From contig NZ_BAHE01000012.1 of the NCBI RefSeq assembly GCF_000298235.1, forward strand, positions 22,889-86,888: a DNA stretch of 64,000 nucleotides, in the 5' to 3' direction. The position numbers were made by a program, and so were the translations under genes. Source of the stretch: Gordonia namibiensis NBRC 108229. Lineage in GTDB: Bacteria; Actinomycetota; Actinomycetes; Mycobacteriales; Mycobacteriaceae. Under the pieces are notes generated by a model, which was given only the letters and a program-made list of their open reading frames with translations, searched no databases and was not told where the DNA came from. This document shows positions 45,705-60,019 of the stretch, piece after piece (positions within the stretch are counted from its first letter, which is position 1; the number at the start of each line of letters is the position of its first letter).

Positions 45705-46019
45705 TCAGGAGCTGAACTTCTCGAGCAGAGCCTTGCGCTGACGGTCGCCGAGACCGCGCAGGCGGCGGGTCGGGGCGATCTCCAGCTCGGTCATGATCTC
45801 CTGAGCCTTGACCTTGCCGACCTTGGGCAGGGCCTCGAGCAGTGCCGAGACCTTCATCTTGCCCAGGATCTCGTCGTTCTCGGCATCCTTGAGCACCTGC
45901 TGGAGATCGGTGCCACCGCGCTTGAGGCGCTCCTTGAGCTCCGCGCGGACGCGACGAGCGGCAGCTGCCTTCTCCAACGCAGCGGCGCGCTGCTCGTCAG
46001 TCAACTGGGGAAGGGCCAC
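45705..46019 (-). CDS. mihF: Mycobacterial-type integration host factor (mIHF)
   Basis: mIHF is an essential nucleoid-associated protein of actinobacteria that binds DNA without sequence specificity. GTG 46019 follows a GGAGG site and gives 104 aa, matching the short mature form; the frame is open further upstream but has no homology there. Conserved segments are LPQLTDEQRAAALEKAAAARRVRAELKERLKRG, LKDAENDEILGKMKVSALLEALPKVGKVKAQEIMTEL and the helix-hairpin-helix tail RLRGLGDRQRKALLEKF. It is next to gmk, as in M. tuberculosis. Confidence 0.95.
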   Translation of the reverse strand: MALPQLTDEQRAAALEKAAAARRVRAELKERLKRGGTDLQQVLKDAENDEILGKMKVSALLEALPKVGKVKAQEIMTELEIAPTRRLRGLGDRQRKALLEKFSS

Positions 46020-46490
46020 GGGTTCCTCCGTCTTTCGTTCTTGATTGGGACTGTCATCGTCCGCCCGGGGGCGTCCGACGGCTGTTGCCACACTGGTGAC
46101 GCTGCGTCGTCTTCGCAACGATGCGGTCGGGTGGGGACCCGTCCGGCATCACCGATTGTTGGCGGCGAATGCGACCGTACCCACGTGATCAGGCATTTGC
46201 GAGCGCGACCCCCCGTTTTCGCGGTGTTTTCTCATGTTGTAGTGCACCGCGGTGGTTCGCTCCGCCACATCGACGCTTCACTCATCGTTGCAACGCTCTG
46301 ACTACGGCTTTTGTACCGAACCTGCAGGTCACAGCAGTGACGCTGGCGACGGAGGTCGATAGCCATGCGAAATACATGCGATCGCGCGGTTCACACCCTG
46401 AGACAGATGTGACTGGAGTGATGTGACCAGATCCGCGCGGAATTCGATCGCGGTTCGAGCGTGTCGCGGGCTCCCCCGGCCACGTCGGCG
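46020..46490. other. 471-bp non-coding gap between pyrF and mihF
   Basis: This is the longest gap in the window and has lower G+C than its surroundings. It must carry the mihF promoter. A 10-bp palindrome CACCGCGGTG lies at 46245-46254, and CGCGGTG also occurs at 46220-46226, so CGCGGTG/CACCGCG forms an inverted pair 18 bases apart around an A/T-rich stretch. A + strand open frame at 46121-46426 has coding potential only by length. I see no RNA gene or clear terminator. Confidence 0.5.
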
Positions 46491-47332
46491 TCAGCCGAGG
46501 GCGTACTCGACCTCGTCCCGCGCCTGTACGAACGCGTTCCGCAGCGAAGCGACGTCGGGACCTGCGCGGAGCACGCCACGCGAACTCGCCGGGAGCACCC
46601 AGGCCGGGTCCGCACCGTCGAAGACCACCTTCAGGTCCTCCGCGGTGGCGCCCTGGGCGCCCAGACCCGGCGCCAGGATCGGACCGTTCAGGTCGGCGAG
46701 GTCGAGTCCGTGCTCGCGGGTGGCACCCACGACGAGACCGACCGTGGCCGTGCCGTCGGCGTTCTCGGCCGCCGCGGCGTCGACGATGGACTGCGCGACC
46801 GTCCGCTCCCCCGCCGAGGTCTTCTCGGTCAGGGCCTTCTGTACGTCGGCACCCTCCGGGTTCGACGTTCGGGCCAGCACGAACACACCACGCCGGCCCT
46901 CACGGGCCAGATCCAGCGCAGGACGCAGCGATTCGTATCCGAGGTAGGGCGAGGCGGTCACCGAGTCGCTGCACAACGGTGAGGCATCGGCCAACCAAGC
47001 CCGCGCGTAGGCAGACATGGTCGAGCCGATGTCACCGCGTTTGGCGTCGGCGATCACCAGGGCACCGGCCTCGCGGCAACCCGCGATGACCCGTTCGAGT
47101 ACCGCGAAACCCGCGGCACCGAACGGCTCGAAGAAGGCGACCTGCGGCTTGATCACCGCCGCCGACGGGGCCAGCGCCTCGACGCAGATGTCGGCGAAAC
47201 GGGACAACCCGTCGACGGACACGTCCAGGCCCCAGTCGGTCAGCAGCGCCGCGTGCGGGTCGATGCCTGCGCACAGGCGTCCGCGTTCGGCCGTCACCTG
47301 CCGGTAGCGGGCGCCGAAACCGGACGCTTCCG

Positions 47333-47336
<4 letters not shown>
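46491..47336 (-). CDS. pyrF: Orotidine 5'-phosphate decarboxylase
   Basis: PyrF decarboxylates OMP to UMP, the last step of de novo pyrimidine synthesis. The 281-aa protein is the long actinobacterial type. GTG 47336 overlaps the carB stop (GTGA). Landmarks are [17 protein letters not shown] near residue 20, [19 protein letters not shown] near 62, and the catalytic [20 protein letters not shown] near 92 with the Asp-Lys-Asp tetrad. [15 protein letters not shown] and [16 protein letters not shown] follow. It closes the seven-gene pyr operon. Confidence 0.97.
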
Positions 47337-50667
<3,331 letters not shown>

Positions 50668-50668
<1 letters not shown>

Positions 50669-51837
50669 CAGGCACTCGCTCCTTGCGCACGGTCACCCTC
50701 GAGCAGGGTGACGAATTTGTCGAACAGATACGCGGCGTCGTGGGGCCCGGCGGCCGCCTCCGGGTGGTACTGCACGGAGAAGGCGCGGCCGGAGAGCAGC
50801 TCGAGGCCCTCCACGGTTCCGTCGTTGGCGCAGACATGGCTGACCCGCGCGCGGCCGAAGTCGGAGTCGAACTCCTCCCCCGCCTCACCCTCGAGTGCGA
50901 AGCCGTGGTTCTGCGAGGTGATCGAGACCTTGCCGGTGGCATGGTCGACAACCGGGATGTTGATGCCCCGGTGCCCGAACTTCATCTTGTAGGTGGACCG
51001 GCCGAGGGCCCGGCCCAGGATCTGGTTGCCGAAGCAGATACCGAACAGCGGCAGGTCCTGACCGAGGACGCCGCGGGTGAGCTCGACGACGTCGTCGGCG
51101 GTCGCCGGGTCACCCGGGCCGTTCGACAGGAACACACCGTCGGGTTTGATGTCGGCGATCGCGTCGAGCGCGATGTTCGACGGCAGCACGTGCGTGCGGA
51201 CGCCGCGCTCGGCGAACATCCGCGGGGTGTTGGTCTTGATCCCGAGGTCGATGGCCGCGACGGTGAACCGGTGCTGGTCGACCGGCTCCACGACGTACCC
51301 GTCGGAGGTGGTGACCTCGTCGGCGAGCTTGGCGCCCTTCATGTCCGGCTGGTTGCGGACGCGGCCGACGAGTTCGTCGGTGCCGGCCAGTGCCGGCCCG
51401 GAGAAGATGCCGGCCTTCATCGAGCCGTGGTCACGGAGGATGCGGACCACGGTGCGGGTGTCGATCCCGCCGATGCCGACGATCCCCTGCTTGACGAGTT
51501 CGTCCTCGAGCGAGGTGGTGGCACGCCAGTTGGAGACGCGACGCGTGGGATTTCGCACCGCATATCCGGCCACCCAGATCTTGCCGGAGTCGCCCTCGAC
51601 CCCGGTGCTGCCCGCGCTGCCGGTGCTCTCGCCGTCCTCGGTGTTCCAGCCGGTGTTGCCGATCTGCGGCGCGGTGGCCACGACGATCTGCCGGTGGTAA
51701 CTCGGGTCGGTCAGGGTCTCCTGGTAGCCGGTCATCGCGGTGCAGAACACCGCTTCACCGAGGGTCTCGCCCACTGCGCCGAAGCTCCGGCCGGTGAACA
51801 CCTGGCCGTTCTCCAGCACCAAGACCGCTGTGTTCAT
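50668..51837 (-). CDS. carA: Carbamoyl-phosphate synthase small subunit
   Basis: CarA is the glutaminase subunit that feeds ammonia to CarB. The 389-aa protein has the N-terminal CPSase domain ([34 protein letters not shown]) and a class I glutamine amidotransferase domain. Its catalytic Cys lies in [17 protein letters not shown] near residue 265 and its His in [20 protein letters not shown] near 355. An insert rich in Gly, Ser and Thr near residues 68-82 ([17 protein letters not shown]) is longer than usual and probably a surface loop. It starts in an ATGA overlap with the preceding membrane protein gene. Confidence 0.97.
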
Positions 51838-52454
51838 TCCTGTGTCCCCTGTCCACTGTCATGCTGCCCGGCAAAGGCGTTCACCCAGCCGGGATAGATC
51901 GATTTGTCGTCGGCGCGGATACCCGTGTCGATCTCGGTGCCGCTGGGCAGGACCCATCGGATCACCAGGACACCGTCGGCGCTCATCACCTTGCCCGCGA
52001 TGCCGCGTTCGGTGCGTACCGCCGTGATCGCCGCGCGGGGAATCCAGATGTCGCTCGCACCCTGTCGGGAGATGAGGATTCCCTCCGCGAACTCGGTGAT
52101 CGTCGCCGACGCGCGGTCGGAGATGTCTCCCACGACCACGCGGTTCTGCCAGCTCGGCGCCATGGTACTGCCGAGGTAGAGGCCGGTGTCGGGGCCGCGC
52201 TGCTCCGCCCCGAGATCGGCCGGGGTGGGCGGCAGTTCGCCGATGAGCTCGGCTTGTGCCGCCTGCTTCTTCTTGTTGCCGGTGATCAGCAGGTAGAACA
52301 TCGACAGCAGGCCGATCACGATCAGCACGCACACGCCGATGAACCACGCGTTGAACACGAACCTGCCGTAGCCGAGCCACGTGGTGAAGAGCGACGCGGC
52401 CACGAGGATGAGGATGACGCCCGGGACCAGTCCGCGCCGGGACTCGGGGCTCAT
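51834..52454 (-). CDS. PH-like domain membrane protein in the pyr operon
   Basis: ATG 52454 overlaps the pyrC stop (ATGA) and gives 206 aa. Two membrane segments ([19 protein letters not shown] at about 12-30 and [22 protein letters not shown] at about 37-58) precede a soluble domain with a bacterial PH-like strand pattern ([42 protein letters not shown]). I recall a similar gene between pyrC and carA in M. tuberculosis (Rv1382). Its role is unknown, and retention within the operon may be only positional. Confidence 0.82.
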   Translation of the reverse strand: MSPESRRGLVPGVILILVAASLFTTWLGYGRFVFNAWFIGVCVLIVIGLLSMFYLLITGNKKKQAAQAELIGELPPTPADLGAEQRGPDTGLYLGSTMAPSWQNRVVVGDISDRASATITEFAEGILISRQGASDIWIPRAAITAVRTERGIAGKVMSADGVLVIRWVLPSGTEIDTGIRADDKSIYPGWVNAFAGQHDSGQGTQE

Positions 52455-53761
52455 CGGGTCACCCGGCCCTCGCGGGTGGTGATCACGCCGCGCAGGACCG
52501 TGGCGGTGATGGTCGCCGGCATCGTCATCTCCTCGTACGGAGTGTTGCGCGACAGGCTGGCCAGTTCGTCGCCGCGGACCACCCACGAGGTGTCCGGGTC
52601 GACGACGGTGAGGTTGGCCGGCTCACCGACCTCGATCGGGCGGCCCTGATCGGTCAGTTCGACGATCTGTGCGGGCCGCTCGCTCATCACCCGTGCGACG
52701 CCGCGCCAGTCGAGGAGTCCCGGCTTAACCAGGGTCTCGACGACAATCGGCAGCGCGGTCTGCAGCCCGAGCATGCCCGGCTTGGCCTGGGCGAACTCGC
52801 AGCACTTCTCCTGCGCGGCGTGCGGTGCGTGGTCGGTGGCCACACAGTCGACGATCCCATCCGCGAGGGCCTGCCGCAGGGCTTCCTTGTCACGGACCTC
52901 GCGCAGCGGTGGATTGACCTTGTTGACCGGGTCATATGTTTCGAGACGCGAGTCGTCGAGGAGCAGGTGGTGCGGGGTCACCTCGGCGGTGATCGCGATC
53001 CCCTGGTCCTTGGCCCACCGCAGCAGTTCGACGGTGCCCTCGGTCGAGGCGTGGCAGATGTGGATGCGGGCGCCGGCATCCCGGGCGAGCAGTGCGTCGC
53101 GGATGACGATCGACTCCTCGGCGGCACGCGGCCAGCCGGCCAGGCCCAGCCGGGATGCGGTCGGGCCCTCGTTGGCGACGGCACCTACGGTCAGGCGCGG
53201 CTCCTCGGCATGCTGGGCGATGAGCACGCCCAGACCGGTCGCGTACTCCAGGGCGCGGCGCATGACCAGCGGGTCGTAGACGCACTTGCCGTCGTCGCTG
53301 AACATCCGGACGCCCGCGGCTCCGGCGTTCATCATGCCCATCTCGGCGAGTTGCTTGCCCTCGAGACCGACGGTGACGGCACCCACCGGGTACACGTCGA
53401 CGAGGCCGACCTCGCGGCCAGAGCGCCACACATTGTCGGTGACGGTCGAGTTGTCGGCGACCGGGCTGGTGTTGGCCATCGCGAAGACCGCGGTGTAGCC
53501 GCCCAGGGCGGCGGCCTCGGAGCCGGACCGGATGGTCTCGGTGTCCTCGCGGCCGGGTTCGCGCAGATGTGTGTGGAGGTCGACGAAACCGGGCAGCAGG
53601 ACGCCGCCCTTGCCCTCGATGCGCTCGGCGCCCGCGGGTGCAGACAGTCCTGCACCGATCTCGGTGATCACACCGTCGACGACGAGAACATCGACCGGCT
53701 CGCCTTCGCCGTAGGGGCGAACATCACCGAGCAGGACGGTTCCGGTTGCCGGGGCGGTCAC
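52451..53761 (-). CDS. pyrC: Dihydroorotase
   Basis: PyrC cyclises carbamoyl aspartate to dihydroorotate. GTG 53761 is preceded by AGGAG and gives 436 aa, the class I (PyrC/AllB-type) dihydroorotase length. The metal-site motif is [21 protein letters not shown] near residue 55, with [20 protein letters not shown] near 155. Metal His residues lie in [10 protein letters not shown] near 237, and the catalytic Asp is in [16 protein letters not shown] near 308. The C-terminal amidohydrolase tail ([17 protein letters not shown]) is complete. pyrB ends 40 bp upstream. Confidence 0.97.
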   Translation of the reverse strand: MTAPATGTVLLGDVRPYGEGEPVDVLVVDGVITEIGAGLSAPAGAERIEGKGGVLLPGFVDLHTHLREPGREDTETIRSGSEAAALGGYTAVFAMANTSPVADNSTVTDNVWRSGREVGLVDVYPVGAVTVGLEGKQLAEMGMMNAGAAGVRMFSDDGKCVYDPLVMRRALEYATGLGVLIAQHAEEPRLTVGAVANEGPTASRLGLAGWPRAAEESIVIRDALLARDAGARIHICHASTEGTVELLRWAKDQGIAITAEVTPHHLLLDDSRLETYDPVNKVNPPLREVRDKEALRQALADGIVDCVATDHAPHAAQEKCCEFAQAKPGMLGLQTALPIVVETLVKPGLLDWRGVARVMSERPAQIVELTDQGRPIEVGEPANLTVVDPDTSWVVRGDELASLSRNTPYEEMTMPATITATVLRGVITTREGRVTR

Positions 53762-53801
53762 TTGCGAACTCCTGACGTGCTGGGGGTGTGCGTATTCAGC
53801 G

Positions 53802-54752
53802 TCACAGCTGGGCTCCCGCCGAATCGGAACCGACGAGAAGGCGGAAGAGCACCGCCATGCGGACGTGCACGCCGTTGCGGACCTGTTCGAGGACGGTGGC
53901 CTTGGGCGAGTCGGCGACCGACCAGCCGATCTCCATGCCACGCAGCATCGGGCCGGGGTGCAGCACGACCGCGTCGTCGGAGAGCATCGCGAGGCGACGG
54001 TCGTTGAGACCGAAGCGAACCGAGTACTCGCGGGCGCTCGGGAAGAACCCGCCGTTCATACGCTCGGCCTGCACGCGCAGCATCATGACCGCGTCGACCG
54101 CCGGCAGTTCGGCGTCGAGGTTGCCCGAGACGGTGACCGGCCACTCGCCCACTCCCGCCGGGAGCAGGGTCGGCGGGGCGACGAGGACGACCTCGGCACC
54201 GAGGGTCGACAGCAGGTGCGCGTTGGACCGGGCGACCCGCGAGTGCACCACGTCGCCGACGATCGCGATGCGACGCCCGTCCAGCGAACCGAGCCGCTGG
54301 CGCAGGGTGAGCGCGTCGAGCAGTGCCTGCGTCGGGTGCTCGTGTGTGCCGTCGCCGGCGTTGATGATCGCCGGGCCCTCACCGTCGGAATCGGTGGTCC
54401 AGTCGGCGATCTGGGCGGGTGCGCCCGATGCGGGGTGCCGGACGATCAGTGCGTCGGCACCTGCGGCGTGCAGGGTCTTGACCGTGTCGCGCAGCGATTC
54501 GCCTTTACCCACAGAGGAACTCGAGGCGCTGACGTTGATGACGTCGGCGCTCATCCACTTTCCGGCGACCTCGAAGGAGACGCGGGTGCGGGTCGAGTTC
54601 TCGTAGAACACCGTCATGACGGTGCGGCCGCGCAGCGTCGGCAGCTTGCGGACCTCGCGACCGGTCAGCGCCTGCTCGAAACGCTCGGCGTCGTCGAGCA
54701 GCGCGGTGGCCTCCTCGCGGGTGAGATCCTGCGTGGAAAGCAAATGCCGCAT
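53802..54752 (-). CDS. pyrB: Aspartate carbamoyltransferase catalytic subunit
   Basis: PyrB condenses carbamoyl phosphate and aspartate, the committed step. The 316-aa protein has the phosphate-binding [19 protein letters not shown] near residue 49, [14 protein letters not shown] near 80, [13 protein letters not shown], the loop [17 protein letters not shown] near 130, and [13 protein letters not shown] near 265. No pyrI is present, as is usual in actinobacteria. Its ATG overlaps the pyrR stop by one base (TGATG), indicating coupling. Confidence 0.98.
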   Translation of the reverse strand: MRHLLSTQDLTREEATALLDDAERFEQALTGREVRKLPTLRGRTVMTVFYENSTRTRVSFEVAGKWMSADVINVSASSSSVGKGESLRDTVKTLHAAGADALIVRHPASGAPAQIADWTTDSDGEGPAIINAGDGTHEHPTQALLDALTLRQRLGSLDGRRIAIVGDVVHSRVARSNAHLLSTLGAEVVLVAPPTLLPAGVGEWPVTVSGNLDAELPAVDAVMMLRVQAERMNGGFFPSAREYSVRFGLNDRRLAMLSDDAVVLHPGPMLRGMEIGWSVADSPKATVLEQVRNGVHVRMAVLFRLLVGSDSAGAQL

Positions 54753-55336
54753 CAGGAATCACCCTCGGCGGCAACGGTGTTCGCGGCCGAACTCAAGACG
54801 ACCTGGTCGATCCCGTCGTGTTCGGTAAGGTGTACCGACACCTGCTCGTCGCGAGCGGTGGGAATGTTCTTGCCGACATAGTCTGCGCGCAACGGCAATT
54901 CGCGGTGACCGCGATCCACCAGCACCGCGAGCTGAACCGCGGCGGGGCGGCCGAGGTCACGCAGAGCGTCGAGCGCGGCGCGGACCGTGCGTCCGGAGTA
55001 GAGCACGTCGTCGACGAGGATCACGATCGCGCCGTCGACGCCGCCGGCCGGGACCATGGTCCGTTCGAGCGGGCGATGGGGCTTACCGCGCAGATCGTCG
55101 CGGTAGAGAGTGATGTCGAGGTAGCCGACCGGCACCTCGACGTTGGCGAACTCGCCGATCTTGGAACCCAATCGGGTCGCGAGAGATGTTCCGCGAGTGG
55201 GGATTCCGATGAGAACGACGCGCGGGGCGTCAGGCGAGTCCAGAGCTGTCTTCTCGATCACCTGGTGTGCGACACGGGCAATCGTGCGCGACACGTCAGC
55301 GGCATCGAGCAGCACCCTGGGGGCGGGGCTGGCCAA
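54752..55336 (-). CDS. pyrR: Bifunctional pyr operon regulator / uracil phosphoribosyltransferase
   Basis: PyrR binds pyr mRNA in a UMP-dependent way and also has UPRT activity. I choose TTG 55336 because AAGGAGG (55349-55343) lies exactly 6 bases upstream and the protein (194 aa, [19 protein letters not shown]) then matches the family; the open frame runs upstream without homology. The PRPP motif is [21 protein letters not shown] near residue 120. [15 protein letters not shown] and [23 protein letters not shown] are RNA- and nucleotide-binding parts. It is the first gene of the pyr operon, below a PyrR-type RNA hairpin. Confidence 0.95.
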   Translation of the reverse strand: MASPAPRVLLDAADVSRTIARVAHQVIEKTALDSPDAPRVVLIGIPTRGTSLATRLGSKIGEFANVEVPVGYLDITLYRDDLRGKPHRPLERTMVPAGGVDGAIVILVDDVLYSGRTVRAALDALRDLGRPAAVQLAVLVDRGHRELPLRADYVGKNIPTARDEQVSVHLTEHDGIDQVVLSSAANTVAAEGDS

Positions 55337-55378
55337 AGCCGACCTCCTTCTCCGCCTCGCAGGACGGATCGTTAAAGG
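55337..55378 (-). promoter_or_regulatory. PyrR-binding-type RNA hairpin over the pyrR ribosome-binding site
   Basis: The minus-strand leader reads TTTAACGATCC, then a hairpin (CCG-U-CC, loop UGCGA, GG-CGG; 55367-55352), then AGAAGGAGG and TTG. The single-base bulge, GAGG at the loop edge and the AGAAGG following match the Bacillus PyrR binding loop (UCC-N-G-N-GAGG, then GAGAAGG). Because the Shine-Dalgarno abuts the stem, PyrR binding would block translation of pyrR and the coupled genes below. Confidence 0.6.
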
Positions 55379-55380
55379 AT

Positions 55381-55420
55381 GTCTGTCTTGCGACACTTTA
55401 CACCGCGTCGCGAGACAGAC
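55381..55420 (-). promoter_or_regulatory. 14-bp inverted repeat around the pyrR -10 region
   Basis: GTCTGTCTTGCGAC (55381-55394) and GTCGCGAGACAGAC (55407-55420) are reverse complements with one mismatch, separated by 12 bases. On the minus strand the spacer holds TAAAGT, a fair -10 hexamer for pyrR. The repeat could be an operator for a DNA-binding regulator or, if transcribed, a leader hairpin. Confidence 0.5.
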
Positions 55421-55446
55421 GAATTCCAGCGACCTGCGCCACAGCA

Positions 55447-55480
55447 ATCGGTCCCGGTCGCGAACACGACCGGGACCGAT
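55447..55480 (-). terminator. Hairpin terminator after nusB
   Basis: ATCGGTCCCGGTCG (55447-55460) and CGACCGGGACCGAT (55467-55480) form a perfect 14-bp stem with a 6-base loop, 18 bp after the nusB stop. No U tract follows on the minus strand. It should insulate the pyr operon from efp-nusB transcription. Confidence 0.8.
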
Positions 55481-55498
55481 GGCATGAGATCTTCCGTA

Positions 55499-55972
55499 CT
55501 ACTCGGCGTCACCCGACGGCCGCGGCTCGGCGGACGCGGCGGCTCGGACCTGCGGCGCGAGCTCGGCGATCTTGGCGAGCACTCCGTTGACGAAGGCCGG
55601 CGAGTCGTCGGTGGACAGCTCCTTGGCGAGCTCCACCGCCTCGTCGACCACCACGATGGTGTCGACGTCGAGCGAGTTGAACAGCTCCCAGGTCGCCAGG
55701 CGCATGATGGCGCGGTCGACGGCGGGCAGACGCTCCAGCGTCCACTCCCGCAGATGGGAGGAGATGACCGCGTCGATCTGGTCCTGATCGTCGGCGAGAC
55801 CGTTGATCACCGTGGCGGTGTAGTCGTGGATCGAGCCGACGCTCTCGTCACTGCGGACGTACTCACGGCGTTCGGCGACGAGCTGCGCGGGGCTGACCTT
55901 CTTGGCCTCGGCCTCGAAGAGAAGGTCGACCGCGCGCCGCCGCGCCTTGTGTCGGGTTCCGGGTTGTTTCAC
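55499..55972 (-). CDS. nusB: Transcription antitermination factor NusB
   Basis: NusB binds boxA RNA with S10 to allow rRNA antitermination. The 157-aa protein has the helical NusB fold: RHKARRRAVDLLFEAEAKK at residues 7-25, VINGLADDQDQIDAVISSHLREWTLERLPAVDRAIMRLATWEL around 56-97 and VDEAVELAKELSTDDSPAFVNGVLAKIAE. An acidic tail follows. It starts 3 bp after the efp stop. Confidence 0.97.
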   Translation of the reverse strand: MKQPGTRHKARRRAVDLLFEAEAKKVSPAQLVAERREYVRSDESVGSIHDYTATVINGLADDQDQIDAVISSHLREWTLERLPAVDRAIMRLATWELFNSLDVDTIVVVDEAVELAKELSTDDSPAFVNGVLAKIAELAPQVRAAASAEPRPSGDAE

Positions 55973-55975
55973 AGG

Positions 55976-56539
55976 TCAGGAGTTGACGCGGCCGAGGTAG
56001 CTGCCGTCACGCGAGTCGACCTTGAGCTTGTCACCGGTGTTGATGAACAGGGGCACCTGGATCTCGGCACCGGTCTCCAGCGTGGCGGGCTTGGTGCCGC
56101 CGGTGGAGCGGTCACCCTGCAGACCCGGGTCGGTCTGGGCGACGACGAGCTCGACGGTGACCGGGAGTTCGACGAACAGCGGGTTGCCCTCGTTGAGCGA
56201 GACCTGGACGGTCATGTTCTCGAGCAGGAAGCGTGCGCCGTCGCCGACGACGGCCGGCGGCAGCGAGAACTGCTCGTAGTCCTGTGCGTCCATGAAGACG
56301 TAGTCGGTGCCGTCGTTGTACAGGAAGGTCATGTCCCGACGGTCGACGGTGGCGGTCTCGACCTTGACGCCGGCGTTGAAGGTCTTGTCGACGGTCTTGC
56401 CGCTCAGCACGTTCTTGATCTTGGTGCGCACGAACGCGGGGCCCTTGCCCGGCTTGACGTGCTGGAACTCCTGGATCTGCCAGAGCTGGTCGTCCATGCG
56501 CAGCACGAGGCCGTTCTTGAAATCGGCGGTGGTCGCCAT
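55976..56539 (-). CDS. efp: Elongation factor P
   Basis: EF-P rescues ribosomes stalled on polyproline stretches. The 187-aa protein has the KOW domain with [22 protein letters not shown] near residues 22-43, where the tip lysine is intact. The middle OB domain contains [27 protein letters not shown]. The C-terminal OB signature is [36 protein letters not shown]. It lies between pepQ and nusB, a conserved arrangement. Confidence 0.98.
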   Translation of the reverse strand: MATTADFKNGLVLRMDDQLWQIQEFQHVKPGKGPAFVRTKIKNVLSGKTVDKTFNAGVKVETATVDRRDMTFLYNDGTDYVFMDAQDYEQFSLPPAVVGDGARFLLENMTVQVSLNEGNPLFVELPVTVELVVAQTDPGLQGDRSTGGTKPATLETGAEIQVPLFINTGDKLKVDSRDGSYLGRVNS

Positions 56540-56560
56540 GTGGTGTTTCTTCCCTTGCAG

Positions 56561-57676
56561 TCAGATGACGGTGAATGTCTTGTCGGTGGTGGTCAACAGT
56601 TCCGGGTCGCCTTGTGTGACGACCAGGGTGTCCTCGATCCTGACCCCACCCCATCCGGGTAGGTACACACCGGGCTCCACGGTGACCGCAGCACCGCATG
56701 GCAGTGTACCCGCCGCGAGTTTGCCGATTCCCGGCGCTTCGTGGATCTCGAGGCCCACGCCGTGGCCGAGGCCGTGCACGTAGTGGTCGCCGTGCCCCGC
56801 CTCGTCGATGACGTCGCGCGCGGCGGCGTCCACCTGCCGTAGATCCGCACCCGGGCGCAGAGCCGCCCGTCCGGCGGCCTGCGCGGCGGCGACGAGGTCG
56901 TAGATGTCGCGTTGCCAGTCCGCAGCGCGACGCAACACGAAGGTGCGGGTCATGTCGGAGTGGTACCCGCCGACGACTGCACCGAAGTCGATCTTCACGA
57001 GATCGCCGTCGGCCAGTGCGGTGTGCGTGGGCCGGTGATGCGGGATCGCCGAATGCGCACCAGCGGCCACGATGGTCTCGAAGGCGATGCCGTCGGCGCC
57101 GAGGCGGTACATCTCGAACTCCAGCGCACGGGCGGCCTGGCGTTCGGTGGTGCCGGCACGCAGGACGCCGTCGGCGATGATCTGGGCGAGTGCGGCGTCT
57201 CCGATCGCGCAGGCGGCACGCAGCAGCGCGATCTCCCCCGCGTCCTTGACCGAACGCAGCGCCTGCACGACGCCGGTGAGGCCGACCAGTCCGACACCGG
57301 AGTCCTCGATCGATGCGGTCAGGGCACGGTGGCCTGCGACGGTCTCGGCGTCGGCCTCGAAGCCGATCCGCGACGCACCCGCGGTCCGCGCGTGGACGAC
57401 CAGCGCCGGCACGCAGGCCCGTTCGATGACGGACTCGACGTCCGGCACCTGCGCGGCGACCTGGGTGAGGTAGCGGCCGTCGGTGGCGATCCGGTCCCCC
57501 GCGGGATCGGACACGTCGATGAGAACCGCCGCGTTGGACCCCGTGAAGCCGGTCAGATAGCGGACGTTGACGAGGTCGGAGACCACGAACGCCGACACCT
57601 GCTCGGCGTCGGGACGCTCACGTAACTGGCTCCGCAGCCGGTCTCGCCGGGCTGCTGTGTCGTGGATGATCGGCAC
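56561..57676 (-). CDS. pepQ: Xaa-Pro dipeptidase / aminopeptidase P-like M24 peptidase
   Basis: This is a cytoplasmic two-metal M24 peptidase that cleaves X-Pro bonds. GTG 57676 ([14 protein letters not shown]) gives 371 aa; a TAGCGT hexamer 7 bases upstream fits a leaderless promoter. The N-terminal creatinase-like domain has [24 protein letters not shown]. Metal ligands are in [21 protein letters not shown] (two Asp near residues 235-246), [20 protein letters not shown] (His near 306), and [23 protein letters not shown] (two Glu). It begins the pepQ-efp-nusB unit. Confidence 0.93.
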   Translation of the reverse strand: MPIIHDTAARRDRLRSQLRERPDAEQVSAFVVSDLVNVRYLTGFTGSNAAVLIDVSDPAGDRIATDGRYLTQVAAQVPDVESVIERACVPALVVHARTAGASRIGFEADAETVAGHRALTASIEDSGVGLVGLTGVVQALRSVKDAGEIALLRAACAIGDAALAQIIADGVLRAGTTERQAARALEFEMYRLGADGIAFETIVAAGAHSAIPHHRPTHTALADGDLVKIDFGAVVGGYHSDMTRTFVLRRAADWQRDIYDLVAAAQAAGRAALRPGADLRQVDAAARDVIDEAGHGDHYVHGLGHGVGLEIHEAPGIGKLAAGTLPCGAAVTVEPGVYLPGWGGVRIEDTLVVTQGDPELLTTTDKTFTVI

Positions 57677-57785
57677 CCGAGCAACGCTACGGCGGGACGA
57701 CGCACAGTGCGAACCCGGCACGCTGGACCGGCCGGATCGACCGGGTGTGTCGGCGATCACGGCACAGATGCGTAGTATGACGCGC

Positions 57786-58277
57786 ATGTCTTCGTGGTTG
57801 GTACGCGGTCTGACGATGACCGCCGTTCACGTCCTCGCCCGGATCCTGCTCGGTGTCGCGGTGGTCGAGGCCCCGCTGAACTCCACCGTGTGGCGCACCG
57901 TCACCATCGCGGCGGTCGTCCTCATCGCCCTGGTCTGGGGCGGTTTCGACGGCATCCGTGATGCCCGCGCCAACCCCGATCCGGACGACTACGAGGACCT
58001 CACCGTCCGCTGGCTGAAGGCGGGTGTCATGGCCGGTGTGATCGCCGGACTGATCTCCTGGATCCTCGGCAACACGGTCCTCGCCGGCATCGGCCAGGCC
58101 GGCCTGTTCGTCGAGCTGATCGCCGGCGCCTCGTTCACCGCGCTGCTGGTGTTCGTCCCGGCGTTCGTCGGTGCGGCCATCGGCCGCTGGCTGATCCGCC
58201 GCGACCAGAACAAGGGCGCCCCCGAGGACGACTGGTCGGTCCACGAGGACCGTCACGCCGACGCGACCGCCCAGTAG
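57786..58277 (+). CDS. Four-helix membrane protein of the B-4DMT transporter family
   Basis: ATG 57786 gives a 163-aa protein with four membrane segments (about residues 8-28, 36-54, 77-97 and 106-134). TAGTAT at 57773-57778 followed by 7 bases fits a leaderless start here. The loop VWGGFDGIRDARANPDPDDYEDLTVRWLKAG and the end FVPAFVGAAIGRWLIRRDQ are family hallmarks, as I recall for the small actinobacterial B-4DMT proteins. The transported substrate is unknown. It diverges from pepQ across 109 bp, and a strong bidirectional terminator follows. Confidence 0.85.
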   Translation: MSSWLVRGLTMTAVHVLARILLGVAVVEAPLNSTVWRTVTIAAVVLIALVWGGFDGIRDARANPDPDDYEDLTVRWLKAGVMAGVIAGLISWILGNTVLAGIGQAGLFVELIAGASFTALLVFVPAFVGAAIGRWLIRRDQNKGAPEDDWSVHEDRHADATAQ

Positions 58278-58291
58278 CCACTCCGACAAAC

Positions 58292-58327
58292 AACGAACCC
58301 CACGGCCTCGAGGTCGTGGGGTTCGTT
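58292..58327. terminator. Bidirectional terminator between the B-4DMT gene and aroB
   Basis: AACGAACCCCACG (58292-58304) and CGTGGGGTTCGTT (58315-58327) form a perfect 13-bp stem; the loop contains CCTCGAGG and can extend the pairing. It lies 14 bp after the B-4DMT stop and 19 bp after the aroB stop on the other strand, so it can serve both convergent genes. Confidence 0.85.
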
Positions 58328-58346
58328 CGTTTCTGGGCGCGTGCGC

Positions 58347-60015
<1,669 letters not shown>

Positions 60016-60019
<4 letters not shown>

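Noticed and set aside
46121..46426. 101-aa + strand frame in the pyrF-mihF gap
   Set aside because: No ribosome-binding site or plausible protein features; Arg/Pro/Ser-rich start and no homologue recognised.
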